From the NCBI GenBank assembly GCA_963782985.1, contig CAWALU010000007.1, positions 62,001 to 126,000 on the forward strand: 64,000 nt of DNA, given 5' to 3'. This document shows, piece by piece, positions 51,376 to 60,993 of this stretch. This DNA comes from CAVSWT01 sp963782985. Lineage in GTDB: Bacteria; Bacteroidota; Ignavibacteria; Ignavibacteriales; Ignavibacteriaceae. Position numbers and translations under genes: made by a program. The notes below the pieces were generated by a model that did not search any database, was not told the origin of the DNA, and saw nothing but the letters and a program-made list of their open reading frames with translations. Each line of letters begins with the position of its first letter. The stretch's first letter is position 1.

Positions 51376-53841
51376 TTAAAACTTAAACTCTGCCCCCAGT
51401 CTTATTGATCTAGGCGGTCCGTAGTTAGCTGGGTCTCTTATATATTCTTGCGAATGATTTCCTTCTAGAGTAAAGTCTGGATCGCCGGTATCAGTATAAA
51501 TATATCTTACATTTCTATGATCAGTTAAATTTAAAATTTCGGCAAAAATTCTAAAGTCGTAGCTGTCGCCGATATTAAATCTTTTACCAATCATAAGATC
51601 AATCGAATAAGTCCCGGGCATTCTTAATGAATTCTGTTCAACAAATCCAACATCTCTTCCCGAAGGCGTATATGGGTAGCCGGAAGCCGCCCTGCCGATT
51701 ACGCTTATATCTATATTTTGAAAAATTTTATTTCCAAATAATACTGGCCCTTCATCTTTCGGAATTGTAAAAGTTCCCGTGGCATTAAAAACATGCGTCT
51801 TATCAAAATCTAAATAGTATAGCTGCGTTGATTCTGAAGTTCCGGGATATTGTTCTGCTTCGGAGGACGCGCTTCCTTTGGCTGTTGAATAAGTGTAGGT
51901 AAGCCCGCCGGAAAAATGTCTGTCGGGACGTACATCAAGATTAATTTCAAACCCCCGTATGTTTGCGTAATCTTCATTTACATATTCAGTATAGCCGACA
52001 TATCTCCCTTCCACATAAGGGAAAAGATAATGCGTGCCTATCAATCCGGTAACATCTTTGTAATAAGCTGTAACATCCAATAAAACTCGATCGCTGAATT
52101 GATGAGAAATTCCAACTTCATAAGCAATAGTTCTTTGCGCATCTAAACTAGCTTGCCCAAATAAAGGCTCTCTTACATTTAAATCGTATTGATGATTCTC
52201 AAATAAAAATCTAAAGTCAGGATTTTGAAAAAAATGTCCGTAAGCAAAATGAATTTTCGTTCGGTCAGAAATTGGATGTGCAATTCCGATGCGCGGCGAA
52301 AGCTGATTGCGAGGTTTTACTTTTATAATTGAGTTTGGGTCTAAAGGATTATTTCTGAAAGTAACATTTGCATTCATATAATCATATCTTAATCCTAGAT
52401 TAATCACAAGATAATTCAATTCAATTTTGTCTTGAATATAACCCGCAGCTTCAAAAGGATTGGTCGCATAATCGTTAAGATAGGGGAAGTCTCTTTTGGG
52501 GTCATAAATATTAAAATATCTCAGCCAATGTTTTTTATATGAGAGACCAAATTTAACTTCATTAATATTTCCAAGCTGCCAAACAGCGTCCAGCTTTGCG
52601 TCTGCGGTAACAGTACGGCTGTCGGTAATCTCTAGTGGATTAGCGATTTTATAAAATTCAAATCCATCTCCGTATTCAGAAAAATATTGAAATTGAGATG
52701 AAGTAATATATTGGGATGTATCTTTTTCAACTCCGGAATAATAACCTTGATTGAAATATGAAATTCTTAAATCATAAAATAAATTATTTAAAACAGTATG
52801 GGTTAAAGTGAGAGCGCTTTGCCAGCTGTCGCTTTTTGTTCTTAAAGATTGATCGGGAATATATTTGTATGAGTGTCTGTAATTTTGATCTCTTCCAACG
52901 CTTCCTCTGTTTGAAACGGATATTTTTATTTTAGGAATTAGAGTAGTTGAAAGTTTAGTAAAAAATATTTTTGAATTATCATATCCAAAAGGTAAATAGT
53001 TTCCTTCTTTATTTTGTTCGGCAGAAACAAAAAATCTTACATCGTTAGTATATAAAGGTCCTCCCACGCTTCCATTAATTCTTAATTGATGAAGGTCTGC
53101 GTAGCGTTCAATTCCAAACTCGCTTGAACGAACTTCTACTTTTCCGCTAAGTTTATCGGAGCCGTCGCGAGTTACAATATTTACAACTCCGCTAAGCGCG
53201 TTTCCATATTCGGCGTTAAAAGTTCCGCTAAGCAAACTCATTTCCTGAATAGCGTCATTATTAATTTGAGTCGCCAAACCGCCCAGCAAAGGATCCTGCA
53301 CATACATTCCATCGACAAGGTACGCAACTTCGTTTGATCTTCCGCCTCTTATGTGAATGTTTGAACCGCTGCCGACAACGCCAGCCTGGAGTGAAAGCAA
53401 TTCGGTAAAAGTGGAGACAGGAAGAGCTTCAATTTGTTCTCTTGTTACAACCGAAATTGAGCTTGTTAAATCTTTACGAATTAAGGGCGACTTTGCAATT
53501 ACCACAACTTCATCAACTTGAATTGATTTTGTTGATAGCTGCACCGCCAAATCAGTTGTTTGATCGACAATAATTTTTACGTCTTGAATTTTTGTAGTCT
53601 CATATCCGAGGTAGCTTACTTTTACTGAGTAACTTCCCGGCGGTACATTTAAAATTACAAACCTGCCTGTGTTATCCGCTGCTGAGCCGAGATTTGTATT
53701 TTGAATTAAAATATTTGCGCCGATTAATGGTTCGCCGGTTTGGCTGTCAGTTACGTTACCGGATAATTTTCCGGTAACGCCTGCAAACATAAAAACAGAC
53801 ATTAAAAAAATAATATTTATTATCAGTAAAAAATTTTTCAT
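51376..53841 (-). CDS. TonB-dependent receptor with CarboxypepD_reg-like domain
   Basis: 821 residues. Signal peptide, carboxypeptidase-regulatory-like domain (about 25-105, 'GKLSGNVTDSQTGEPLIGAN'), plug domain ('TSSISVVTREQIEALPVSTF', 'GGRSNEVAYLVDGMYVQDPL') and a 22-strand barrel that ends 'SIRLGAEFKF'. No SusD partner is present, so a peptide, metal or siderophore is more likely than a starch-type substrate. It heads a run with the 924-residue protein, PorV-like protein and S51-T9SS enzyme. Confidence 0.93.
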   Translation of the reverse strand: MKNFLLIINIIFLMSVFMFAGVTGKLSGNVTDSQTGEPLIGANILIQNTNLGSAADNTGRFVILNVPPGSYSVKVSYLGYETTKIQDVKIIVDQTTDLAVQLSTKSIQVDEVVVIAKSPLIRKDLTSSISVVTREQIEALPVSTFTELLSLQAGVVGSGSNIHIRGGRSNEVAYLVDGMYVQDPLLGGLATQINNDAIQEMSLLSGTFNAEYGNALSGVVNIVTRDGSDKLSGKVEVRSSEFGIERYADLHQLRINGSVGGPLYTNDVRFFVSAEQNKEGNYLPFGYDNSKIFFTKLSTTLIPKIKISVSNRGSVGRDQNYRHSYKYIPDQSLRTKSDSWQSALTLTHTVLNNLFYDLRISYFNQGYYSGVEKDTSQYITSSQFQYFSEYGDGFEFYKIANPLEITDSRTVTADAKLDAVWQLGNINEVKFGLSYKKHWLRYFNIYDPKRDFPYLNDYATNPFEAAGYIQDKIELNYLVINLGLRYDYMNANVTFRNNPLDPNSIIKVKPRNQLSPRIGIAHPISDRTKIHFAYGHFFQNPDFRFLFENHQYDLNVREPLFGQASLDAQRTIAYEVGISHQFSDRVLLDVTAYYKDVTGLIGTHYLFPYVEGRYVGYTEYVNEDYANIRGFEINLDVRPDRHFSGGLTYTYSTAKGSASSEAEQYPGTSESTQLYYLDFDKTHVFNATGTFTIPKDEGPVLFGNKIFQNIDISVIGRAASGYPYTPSGRDVGFVEQNSLRMPGTYSIDLMIGKRFNIGDSYDFRIFAEILNLTDHRNVRYIYTDTGDPDFTLEGNHSQEYIRDPANYGPPRSIRLGAEFKF

Positions 53842-53887
53842 TTAAACTCCGTTAAATTTTAAAAACAACTTATCCGTAATACTTAGA

Positions 53888-54739
53888 CTAGATAAACTGT
53901 TTTTGACTAACCATAATTTCAGCGCTTTCTTTCAATATTTTTTTTGCCTTCTTTTCATTTTGAACAGCGCAGGCAGTGGCGATAGCATTTATTAAAACTG
54001 AAATTGCCGCAAATGAATTTGTATAAAGCATGTTCTCGCTTTTCACAATTAAATTTACAGTCGAATGAAAAGTAATTGGAGAAGCATGTTTATTTGTTAC
54101 GGCGATTAATTTTATTTTCTTTTCTTCGGCAAATTTTGCTGCCTCCACCGTTTCCAGCGAATAAGGAGGAAAAGAAAATGAAATTAATAAGTCATTTTTA
54201 TTAAGAAATAAAATTTGCTCATGAAAACCTGTATAGCTGTGCTTAAAAACTGAAGCGTCAATTGCAACTTGCGTAAGCTGATAAGCAAGAAGCTCCGCAA
54301 GCAAATATGAAATTCCAAGCCCTGATGTATATACGCGGGACGATTTTAATATTAAAGAAACTGTTTTATTAAAATCATCGCGCTCTATAAAATTTAGAGT
54401 GTCATTAATATTTTTTATATCAAGATTAGCAACTGAAGTTAGAAGATCCTGAGTCTTATTCTTTTCAAATAAAGGAAAAATTTCTTTGCTGTTTAATTGA
54501 TCCTGAAGCGATTCTGCAATATCATTTCGCAATTCGCTAAAACCGGAATACCCTGTTCTTTGAGCAAACCTTACTACCGACGCAACGCTGGAACCAGTGT
54601 CGTTCGAAACTTCCTGCACATTTAAAAAGGGGATTTTATCAAAGTTATCAATAAAATATTCCGCAATTTTTTGATGATTCTTCGGAAGCGATTTATACTT
54701 ATTTTGTATTTTTTCTTTTACTCTTTCGTAACGCGCCAT
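53888..54739 (-). CDS. RpiR/MurR-family transcriptional regulator
   Basis: 283 residues: an N-terminal HTH ('KNHQKIAEYFIDNFDKIPFL', 'SNDTGSSVASVVRFAQRTGY') and a C-terminal SIS domain ('RVYTSGLGISYLLAELLAYQ', 'LLISFSFPPYSLETVEAAKF'), which usually binds a phosphosugar. Here it is between peptide-use and T9SS genes, so the ligand is uncertain. Probable local regulator of the receptor downstream. Confidence 0.92.
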   Translation of the reverse strand: MARYERVKEKIQNKYKSLPKNHQKIAEYFIDNFDKIPFLNVQEVSNDTGSSVASVVRFAQRTGYSGFSELRNDIAESLQDQLNSKEIFPLFEKNKTQDLLTSVANLDIKNINDTLNFIERDDFNKTVSLILKSSRVYTSGLGISYLLAELLAYQLTQVAIDASVFKHSYTGFHEQILFLNKNDLLISFSFPPYSLETVEAAKFAEEKKIKLIAVTNKHASPITFHSTVNLIVKSENMLYTNSFAAISVLINAIATACAVQNEKKAKKILKESAEIMVSQKQFI

Positions 54740-54830
54740 ATAAATTTTTATTGCTAAGCTTTTAATGAAACGATACTATCCCGATAAAAGGATAGTATCG
54801 TAAATAAACTGATTTGAATATCAGCAATTA

Positions 54831-56225
54831 TTATTTAATTAGTATCATTTTTTTAGTTGACGAAAAATTGCCTGCTGTTAGCGAGTAAAAATACATACCG
54901 CTTGAAAGTCCGGCAGCGTTAAAATCAACCTCATAACTTCCGGCTGATTGTTCTTGATTAACAAGCGTTGTAACTTCATTTCCAATTATGTCATACACTT
55001 TTAATTGTACCGACACGGCATTTTTCATAGCCGGAATCGAATATTTTATCTTTGTTGTTGGGTTAAACGGATTAGGATAATTTTGATCCAAAGAAAATTG
55101 TTCCGGAATATTTACAACGCTTACTTCAATTTCACTTGAATATGAAAATGTTCCATCTAAATCAATCTGTTTTAATCTATAATAAATTTTTGAAGATTTA
55201 ACATTTGAAATATCATCAGAGTAAGCGTAGGATTTTGATTCCGTAGTTGTTCCGTTACCGCTTTCAAAACCAACAACTCCCCATTTAGCTTTATCAGTTC
55301 TTCTTTCAATTTCAAAACCGCGGTTATTAATTTCAGTGGCGGTATTCCATTTTAAATTAACCTGGTTATTAACTTGAGCTGCGGTGAAAGAAGTTAATTC
55401 AACCGGAAGAACAGTGTTATACTTAGCTTGCGCGGCTGCCATGTTATTCCACATTGAAGTCTCATCGGAGCCGACGGCGACGGCAAAATAAATTGAAGCG
55501 GAATCGCCGGGTGCAATATTAACAGCGTCCCCAGCCATAACCACAATTGCGCCATCCACGTCAGTTGCAAGCGGAGCGGTATCAAAAGCGTTATAAGTTA
55601 ACCATGAATATAGATCAGCTTCTGAATCGGAATAGCCTGAATACCATTTTAAAATTCTTGCTGAAGTTAATGGCGTTGATAAAAATTTATATCCCACATA
55701 AGTATTTTCATAAGCCACTACAGAATTATGCACCGAATCAAAGTAAATGGTATCATTTTCATAAGTGCCATCCACTCTTGTAATGGATTCATAACCAATT
55801 ACGGCGTCAAAAGCCGCGCTTTCATTATTTGTAACGGTGTAACAGAAAATTGCGTATCCTTCATTTGTCCAGCCGTAAATATTGGTTCTTACAAATACAT
55901 CCGGGGGGACCGGAGTTGTAGGGTATTTGTTATTTAGTACGCTAAATATTTCAAAATCACTAAGAGAAGGAACTACATTTACCGCAGGGGATTCGGCGTC
56001 GGCATCATTATTATAATCAAAAACTGCCGTTGAATTCATTCCAACAAGAGCGGAAAGCCTTTCAATTTGTTTGTCAGCGGTTGTATTTGGAGCATAGACT
56101 CTAACTCTTCCTCCATTGCTGGAAGTAACGCCTAAAACTCCAGTGTCGAAGGACTGCGCAAAGGATTCACTGCACAAACCAATGACACCACAAAGTGCAA
56201 ATATTGCAAGTACATTTTTTTTCAT
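54831..56225 (-). CDS. T9SS-exported protein, tandem paralogue 1
   Basis: 464 residues. Signal peptide; first 240 residues form an unnamed domain ('QIERLSALVGMNSTAVFDYN', 'DVFVRTNIYGWTNEGYAIFC'); about 270-365 is fibronectin-III-like ('VELTSFTAAQVNNQVNLKWN', 'GFEIERRTDKAKWGV'); the last 90 residues are a T9SS sorting domain. Close in plan to the next gene upstream (56278-57400), which lacks the fibronectin region. Function unknown, cell surface. Confidence 0.78.
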   Translation of the reverse strand: MKKNVLAIFALCGVIGLCSESFAQSFDTGVLGVTSSNGGRVRVYAPNTTADKQIERLSALVGMNSTAVFDYNNDADAESPAVNVVPSLSDFEIFSVLNNKYPTTPVPPDVFVRTNIYGWTNEGYAIFCYTVTNNESAAFDAVIGYESITRVDGTYENDTIYFDSVHNSVVAYENTYVGYKFLSTPLTSARILKWYSGYSDSEADLYSWLTYNAFDTAPLATDVDGAIVVMAGDAVNIAPGDSASIYFAVAVGSDETSMWNNMAAAQAKYNTVLPVELTSFTAAQVNNQVNLKWNTATEINNRGFEIERRTDKAKWGVVGFESGNGTTTESKSYAYSDDISNVKSSKIYYRLKQIDLDGTFSYSSEIEVSVVNIPEQFSLDQNYPNPFNPTTKIKYSIPAMKNAVSVQLKVYDIIGNEVTTLVNQEQSAGSYEVDFNAAGLSSGMYFYSLTAGNFSSTKKMILIK

Positions 56226-56277
56226 AACGCCTCCATTTGTTAATAAATTGATACTATAACTTTTAGAACAATTTTAA

Positions 56278-57400
56278 TTATTTAATTAATATCATTTTTT
56301 TGGTTGAAGAAAAATTTCCTGCTGTCAATGAATAAAAATACATTCCGCTGGAAAGCCCTGCAGCGTTAAAATCCACTTCATAACTTCCGGCTGCTTGTTC
56401 TTTATTTACGAGAGTTGCTACTTCGTTTCCAAGTATATCGTAAACTTTTAATTGTACGGATCGTAGATCTGCGTTCCCTACGATTGGGATGGAATATCTA
56501 ATTTTGGTAGTCGGGTTAAATGGATTAGGGTAATTTTGATCTAAAATAAAAGTAGATGGTATTTGTGAATCGTCAAAAGATACATCTGTCAGCTTATCAA
56601 ATTCAGCTTGCGCTTCAGCAATACCGGCTGTCATTTCTTCCTTGGTCGCTCCATAGGACACCGCCACATACACTGTTATTGAATCACCTGCATTTAAATT
56701 ATGCGCGGCAATTCCGCCGACAATAATGGGATCATCAAGCTCGGTTGCGAAAAACGAATCAATTGTATTGCTCGTAAGCCAATTGTAGAAGCTGGTATCC
56801 TCATAATAGGCATCATAATATTCCATCATCTTTAATGACATAATATTATCCGATAAAATTTTAACGCCTACGTGATCATCTTTATATGTGTCTATAATTC
56901 CATCTTCAGCAGAATATTTTATTGAATCCATTCCAAGAGAATCTTGAACTTGAGGAATATAATCTATGCCGAATATAGCAGACTGCGCTGTGGCTTCTCT
57001 ATTTGTTGCAACGTATTTTACTAATTACAAATGATTTATCTGTCCAGCCATAAACATATTGCTTTAATAAAATATCTGGAGGTAAAGCTGAATAATTATT
57101 ATTGTAAGCTCCATAAATTTCATAATCTCCCCATGAAGGATTATCAACCAAACGGGTGGAATCTTCGATGTCTTGATCGTTTTGATAATCAAATACAGCG
57201 TCCTGCCCGGTTGCTACCAAAGCCGAAAGTCTTTCAACTTGTTTTATTTCGTCAGGCAAATTATAAATTCTAATTCTGCCGTATGAGTTTACAGCGACGT
57301 CGATTTTATTTGTAAAAAATTCACCTTGAGCAAATGATACCTTCATATCCAAAATAAAAAATGAAATTATCATTATTGAAGAAAGTAGAAATCGTTTCAT
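56278..57400 (-). CDS. T9SS-exported protein, tandem paralogue 2, one frameshift
   Basis: N-terminal part from ATG 57400 has a signal peptide and 'QVERLSALVATGQDAVFDYQ', very like the neighbour's domain. The frame shifts at a run of four A/T at 57016-57019 ('VISK' then 'YVATNREATAQSAIFG'), after which the rest is open to a full T9SS sorting domain at 56278. One base added or removed restores about 374 residues. The sorting domain holds a hairpin element at 56460-56484. Confidence 0.75.
56460..56484. repeat. Hairpin element in the sorting domain of tandem paralogue 2 (first loop)
   Basis: ATCGTAG (56460-56466) pairs with CTACGAT (56478-56484). It encodes 'IVGNADLRS' between 'KIRYSIP' and 'VQLKVYD'. 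It looks like a longer GTAGGGAACGCAG-type palindrome that has lost part of one arm. Confidence 0.65.
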
Positions 57401-57448
57401 ATTTGTACCTCTTAATTATTGTTTATTAATAATTTAAAAAAAATCATT

Positions 57449-58849
57449 TTATTGCCAACCGAAAAAATAAGGCGGCATTAGTAAAAGTAACCCTATTATA
57501 AAAAAAACTATTTCCAGCGGTAGAATCCATCTTGCCCACTTTTCCCAAGGCACTTCAGCAAGCGTTAAAACGCCCATTGTAACTGCCGATGTCGGAATAA
57601 TCATATTTGTAAAACCATCGCCAAACTGAAAAGCTAAAACAGCAATTTGTCTTGACACGCCGACAATATCTGAAAGCGGAGCCATAATAGGCATTGTTAA
57701 AACTGCCTGCCCGCTTCCCGAAGGAACAAAAAAGTTTATGAATGTCTGCACAAGAAACATTGCCTGCGAAGAAACAATCGGATGCAGCGATGAAATTGGT
57801 CCGGACAAAGTAAAAAGCATTGTATCAATAATTTTTCCATCGCGCGATAAAATTAATATGCCTCGTGCAAGCGCTATTATTAAAGCCGTACTGACCAAAT
57901 CTTTAGCGCCAACAACAAATGATTCAGTTATTTCTTTTATTGATAATCTTCCTACAATTCCTATCGCAACAGTTAGTGCAATGAATATCGCAGAGATTTC
58001 TTCAATGTACCATTGAAACTCTAAAACGCCGACAATCAAAACCGCAAACCCTAATAAAAAAGTTATCAGCACAAGTTTGTGGTTTATTGAAATACCTTGA
58101 TGCTTCTCGACTTTATTAAAATTAATTTTTTTTCTTTTCTCTTGATCAAGCTTAAAAGTTAAACTCAACTCCGGATTTTTTTTAACTTTGTTTGCATATC
58201 TATTAACAAAAAAAATGCAGACGCCCGTAATTATAAACCAGCAGATTATTCTGTAAACCAATCCTGAAAAAAGCGGAAGCTGGGCGATGTTCTGTGCAAT
58301 TCCAATTGTAAAAGGATTTAGGAAAGCGCCTGCAAATCCGGCGCCTGCCGCAAGAAAAGGAATTGCAACGCCGGTAATCGTATCATAGCCAAGCATTAAA
58401 GCCATCGGCACGAAAATTAAAATGAAAGGAATAACTTCTTCGCTCATTCCAAAGACCGCTCCAGCTAAAGAAAACATTATCATAAAAATTGGAATTAATA
58501 ATGCTCGTACAATTTTAGAACTTTTGTGCGCTTTTGTTACCGCCAATATTGCAGAATCAATTGCTTCGGTTTTTTTGAAAACTCCAAACGCACCGCCGAC
58601 AATTAATACAAAACCAATAATTAAAGCCGCGTCCACAAATCCTTTCATCGGCGACATTAAAATATCTGCTAATCCCTGCGGATGACTTTCCACATATTTA
58701 AAAGAACTTCCATCAATTATTTCTTTTCCGTCAACGCTTACTCTTCCGTATTCGCCGCCCGGAATTATCCATGTTAGAACAGCAGTTAAAAACAATAAAC
58801 TAAAAATTATAAAAAAAGTATCGGGTACTTTTATTTTGGATAATTTCAT
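57449..58849 (-). CDS. YfcC/DcuC-superfamily carrier, probable amino-acid or dipeptide transport
   Basis: 466 residues with about 12 membrane segments. Start 'KVPDTFFIIFSLLFLTAVLT' and 'WIIPGGEYGRV' and the end 'VPSGSGQAVLTMPIMAPLSD' match the YfcC family of the C4-dicarboxylate carrier superfamily, often tied to arginine or basic amino-acid metabolism. It lies between a cyanophycinase-like gene and T9SS genes. Inner membrane. Confidence 0.88.
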   Translation of the reverse strand: MKLSKIKVPDTFFIIFSLLFLTAVLTWIIPGGEYGRVSVDGKEIIDGSSFKYVESHPQGLADILMSPMKGFVDAALIIGFVLIVGGAFGVFKKTEAIDSAILAVTKAHKSSKIVRALLIPIFMIMFSLAGAVFGMSEEVIPFILIFVPMALMLGYDTITGVAIPFLAAGAGFAGAFLNPFTIGIAQNIAQLPLFSGLVYRIICWFIITGVCIFFVNRYANKVKKNPELSLTFKLDQEKRKKINFNKVEKHQGISINHKLVLITFLLGFAVLIVGVLEFQWYIEEISAIFIALTVAIGIVGRLSIKEITESFVVGAKDLVSTALIIALARGILILSRDGKIIDTMLFTLSGPISSLHPIVSSQAMFLVQTFINFFVPSGSGQAVLTMPIMAPLSDIVGVSRQIAVLAFQFGDGFTNMIIPTSAVTMGVLTLAEVPWEKWARWILPLEIVFFIIGLLLLMPPYFFGWQ

Positions 58850-58872
58850 TTAGATATTTTTGTTTGAATATT

Positions 58873-59724
58873 TCATTGAATAACATTCCGATTTTTCAAA
58901 TCATATCTATCGCCCGAAACTAAAATGCTAACCTTTAAATCACTAACGCCTAACTTTCCTTTGCTGTTTGATTTAATATTTTTAGAATTATTTGGATCGA
59001 AAATTATTACCTGACTTTCGCCCAGCACATCAAAAGTTTCATCAGGATTTACAATTATTGAAGTTGATTCGTCAATCCCAATTCCAATTAAATCAGGATG
59101 CTCAAGCGTTACTGAGATCAGTCGATTTAATCTTTTCCTTTTAATAAAATGCTGATCAATTACAGCCGACTTAACGAAACCAAAACCTTCAACTGTTTCA
59201 ATATTATTTTTTATAATTGAATTATAAGCCGCTGAAGAATCTTTATTAAGTAATTCATTTCCGGTAAGCATTATCTGGCTCATTACAGCGGCGCCCGCGC
59301 TGGTTCCGCTAATTACACCGCCACTTTTATAAATATTTTTTATTTCTTTAAAAAGTTTAGTGCCGAGCAAATCCTTTGTCAGAAGAGATTGATCACCGCC
59401 TGAAAAATAAATTCCGGTGGCGCCAATAATTTTATTTAGATTTGAATCATTGTCCGCTGTTTTATTATCAAATAAAATATAATCTGCATTTTTACAGCCA
59501 AGATTTTTAAATTCATTTGCATTATAGATTCCGGTTTCAAGTTTTTCAGAACTTGCGTTAGGTATTACAATAATTTTAGCATTTTCACCGCCGGCAAATT
59601 CAACAATTTTTTTTAGCACATATTCCGGCTTACTTCCTCCGCCAATAATTACAAGATGTCCTTTGTTCTGTGTAAAAAATGACGGCGAAAATATTAATAT
59701 TAGCAAGAGTAATTTTTTAATCAT
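58873..59724 (-). CDS. Exported cyanophycinase-family (S51) serine hydrolase
   Basis: 283 residues with a Sec signal peptide. Single S51 domain: GGDQ (109-112), nucleophile S142 in 'VISGTSAGAAVM', D190-Q-H192-F in 'DQHFIKRKRLNRL' with arginines at 196, 198 and 201, and 'LIGIGIDESTSII'. All residues of the cyanophycinase pocket appear kept. The enzyme of the family cuts cyanophycin (multi-L-arginyl-poly-L-aspartate) to beta-Asp-Arg; other S51 members cut aspartyl dipeptides. Located 23 bases upstream of the YfcC carrier and 11 after the M20 peptidase, so all three form one operon. Confidence 0.85.
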   Translation of the reverse strand: MIKKLLLLILIFSPSFFTQNKGHLVIIGGGSKPEYVLKKIVEFAGGENAKIIVIPNASSEKLETGIYNANEFKNLGCKNADYILFDNKTADNDSNLNKIIGATGIYFSGGDQSLLTKDLLGTKLFKEIKNIYKSGGVISGTSAGAAVMSQIMLTGNELLNKDSSAAYNSIIKNNIETVEGFGFVKSAVIDQHFIKRKRLNRLISVTLEHPDLIGIGIDESTSIIVNPDETFDVLGESQVIIFDPNNSKNIKSNSKGKLGVSDLKVSILVSGDRYDLKNRNVIQ

Positions 59725-59735
59725 AAATATTCTTT

Positions 59736-60830
59736 TTATTTTTTCTTTACCAGTTCTAGAGCTATTTCAGCAGATTTAATTAAATCTTCAATTAAAATGA
59801 ATTCATCATTCGAATGAGGATTTTGCGCTCCTATTCCAAGATTGATTGCCTGCATTCCTCTTTCATTAAATGAATTTGCATCGCTGCCGCCTAAAGATTT
59901 TTTGGGATAAGGAGTTAATCCTACATTTTTTAAAGCGGTAATTGTTTCTTTAAATACTTCTGATTCTTCTGAAATTCTGTACGGCTTAAAATCCCAATAA
60001 GTATTTATTTCCACTGAAGCTCCGGATTCAGCGGCTGCTTTATTAAATAAATTTTCAATTTCACTAATTTTAGTTTTTATATTCTCAGATTTGAAAGATC
60101 TAATTTCACCTTCCAATTCAGTTTTATCCGGTATAACATTTACAGCGGAGTTGCAAATAAACTTTCCGATATTAACCGTTGTTTCGTCATCAATCTTTCC
60201 CAGCTGAATTTTTGAAACAGCTTTACAGGCTGCTTGCAGAGAATTTATTCCTTCTTGAGGAGCCAGCCCGGAATGCGAAGCTTTACCGTACATAATAACT
60301 TTAAATCCTAAAGCGCCGCACGCTGAATGAATAAAATTTCCAGGACGATAACCGGAATCAAAAACAAAACATTTTTTTATTTCGCCATTTACGCCCAAAT
60401 TTTTTGAGCCGCCCAAAGTTGTTTCCTCGCATGTAAGAAACGCCGCAGTAAAATCTTTAATGGGAATTTTCTCTTCAAAAATTTTTTCAATTAGATATAA
60501 AAGAACCGCCACGCCGGCTCTGTTATCAACGCCTAAAACCGTGTCGCCGGAAGATTCAATTCTGTCATTACGAATAATAGGTCTGAGTTGAGCGGTAGTT
60601 CTTGCAGTATCCATGTGTGCCGTTAACATAAGGTTCCCGCCGCTGCCGATTTTACAAATTACGTTGCCGCTGTTGCTATTTGATTTATTACTTGAATCGT
60701 CCTCAGTAACGCTAATAGGATATTTTTGCAAAAAATTTTTTATGAAAGCTGCGACTGGTTTTTCAAAAGAAGAAAGTGCATCTATAGACGCGGCTTCAAG
60801 AAATATTTCTATTAATCTCGATTGGTTCAT
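59736..60830 (-). CDS. M20-family aminopeptidase, PepT-like
   Basis: 364 residues, cytoplasmic, no signal. Metal ligands in 'LMLTAHMDTARTT' and 'DTVLGVDNRAGVAVLL', the catalytic glutamates in 'TCEETTLGG', the dimerisation lid, and the last His in 'IGAQNPHSNDEF'. PepT-type enzymes remove N-terminal residues from di- or tripeptides. First gene of an operon with the S51 hydrolase and YfcC carrier. Confidence 0.88.
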   Translation of the reverse strand: MNQSRLIEIFLEAASIDALSSFEKPVAAFIKNFLQKYPISVTEDDSSNKSNSNSGNVICKIGSGGNLMLTAHMDTARTTAQLRPIIRNDRIESSGDTVLGVDNRAGVAVLLYLIEKIFEEKIPIKDFTAAFLTCEETTLGGSKNLGVNGEIKKCFVFDSGYRPGNFIHSACGALGFKVIMYGKASHSGLAPQEGINSLQAACKAVSKIQLGKIDDETTVNIGKFICNSAVNVIPDKTELEGEIRSFKSENIKTKISEIENLFNKAAAESGASVEINTYWDFKPYRISEESEVFKETITALKNVGLTPYPKKSLGGSDANSFNERGMQAINLGIGAQNPHSNDEFILIEDLIKSAEIALELVKKK

Positions 60831-60993
60831 CTGAATAAATAGTTACAGTTAGAAAATAAAATGTAATGGATGTTTCACATTACAAAAAAAATATCTGTAT
60901 GTCAAGCAAATTTTAAAGAGGGGAAAAATAATTTTTTTTGATTATTAAACGGCGCCGAAAAAGAGATTGATAAAAGTTAAATGAAAAATTACT

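Noticed and set aside
12841..57000. Repeated T9SS sorting-domain DNA as possible mobile element or CRISPR-like array
   Set aside because: The copies are homologous protein domains in separate genes, with no regular spacers; only the short hairpins within them qualify as repeats.
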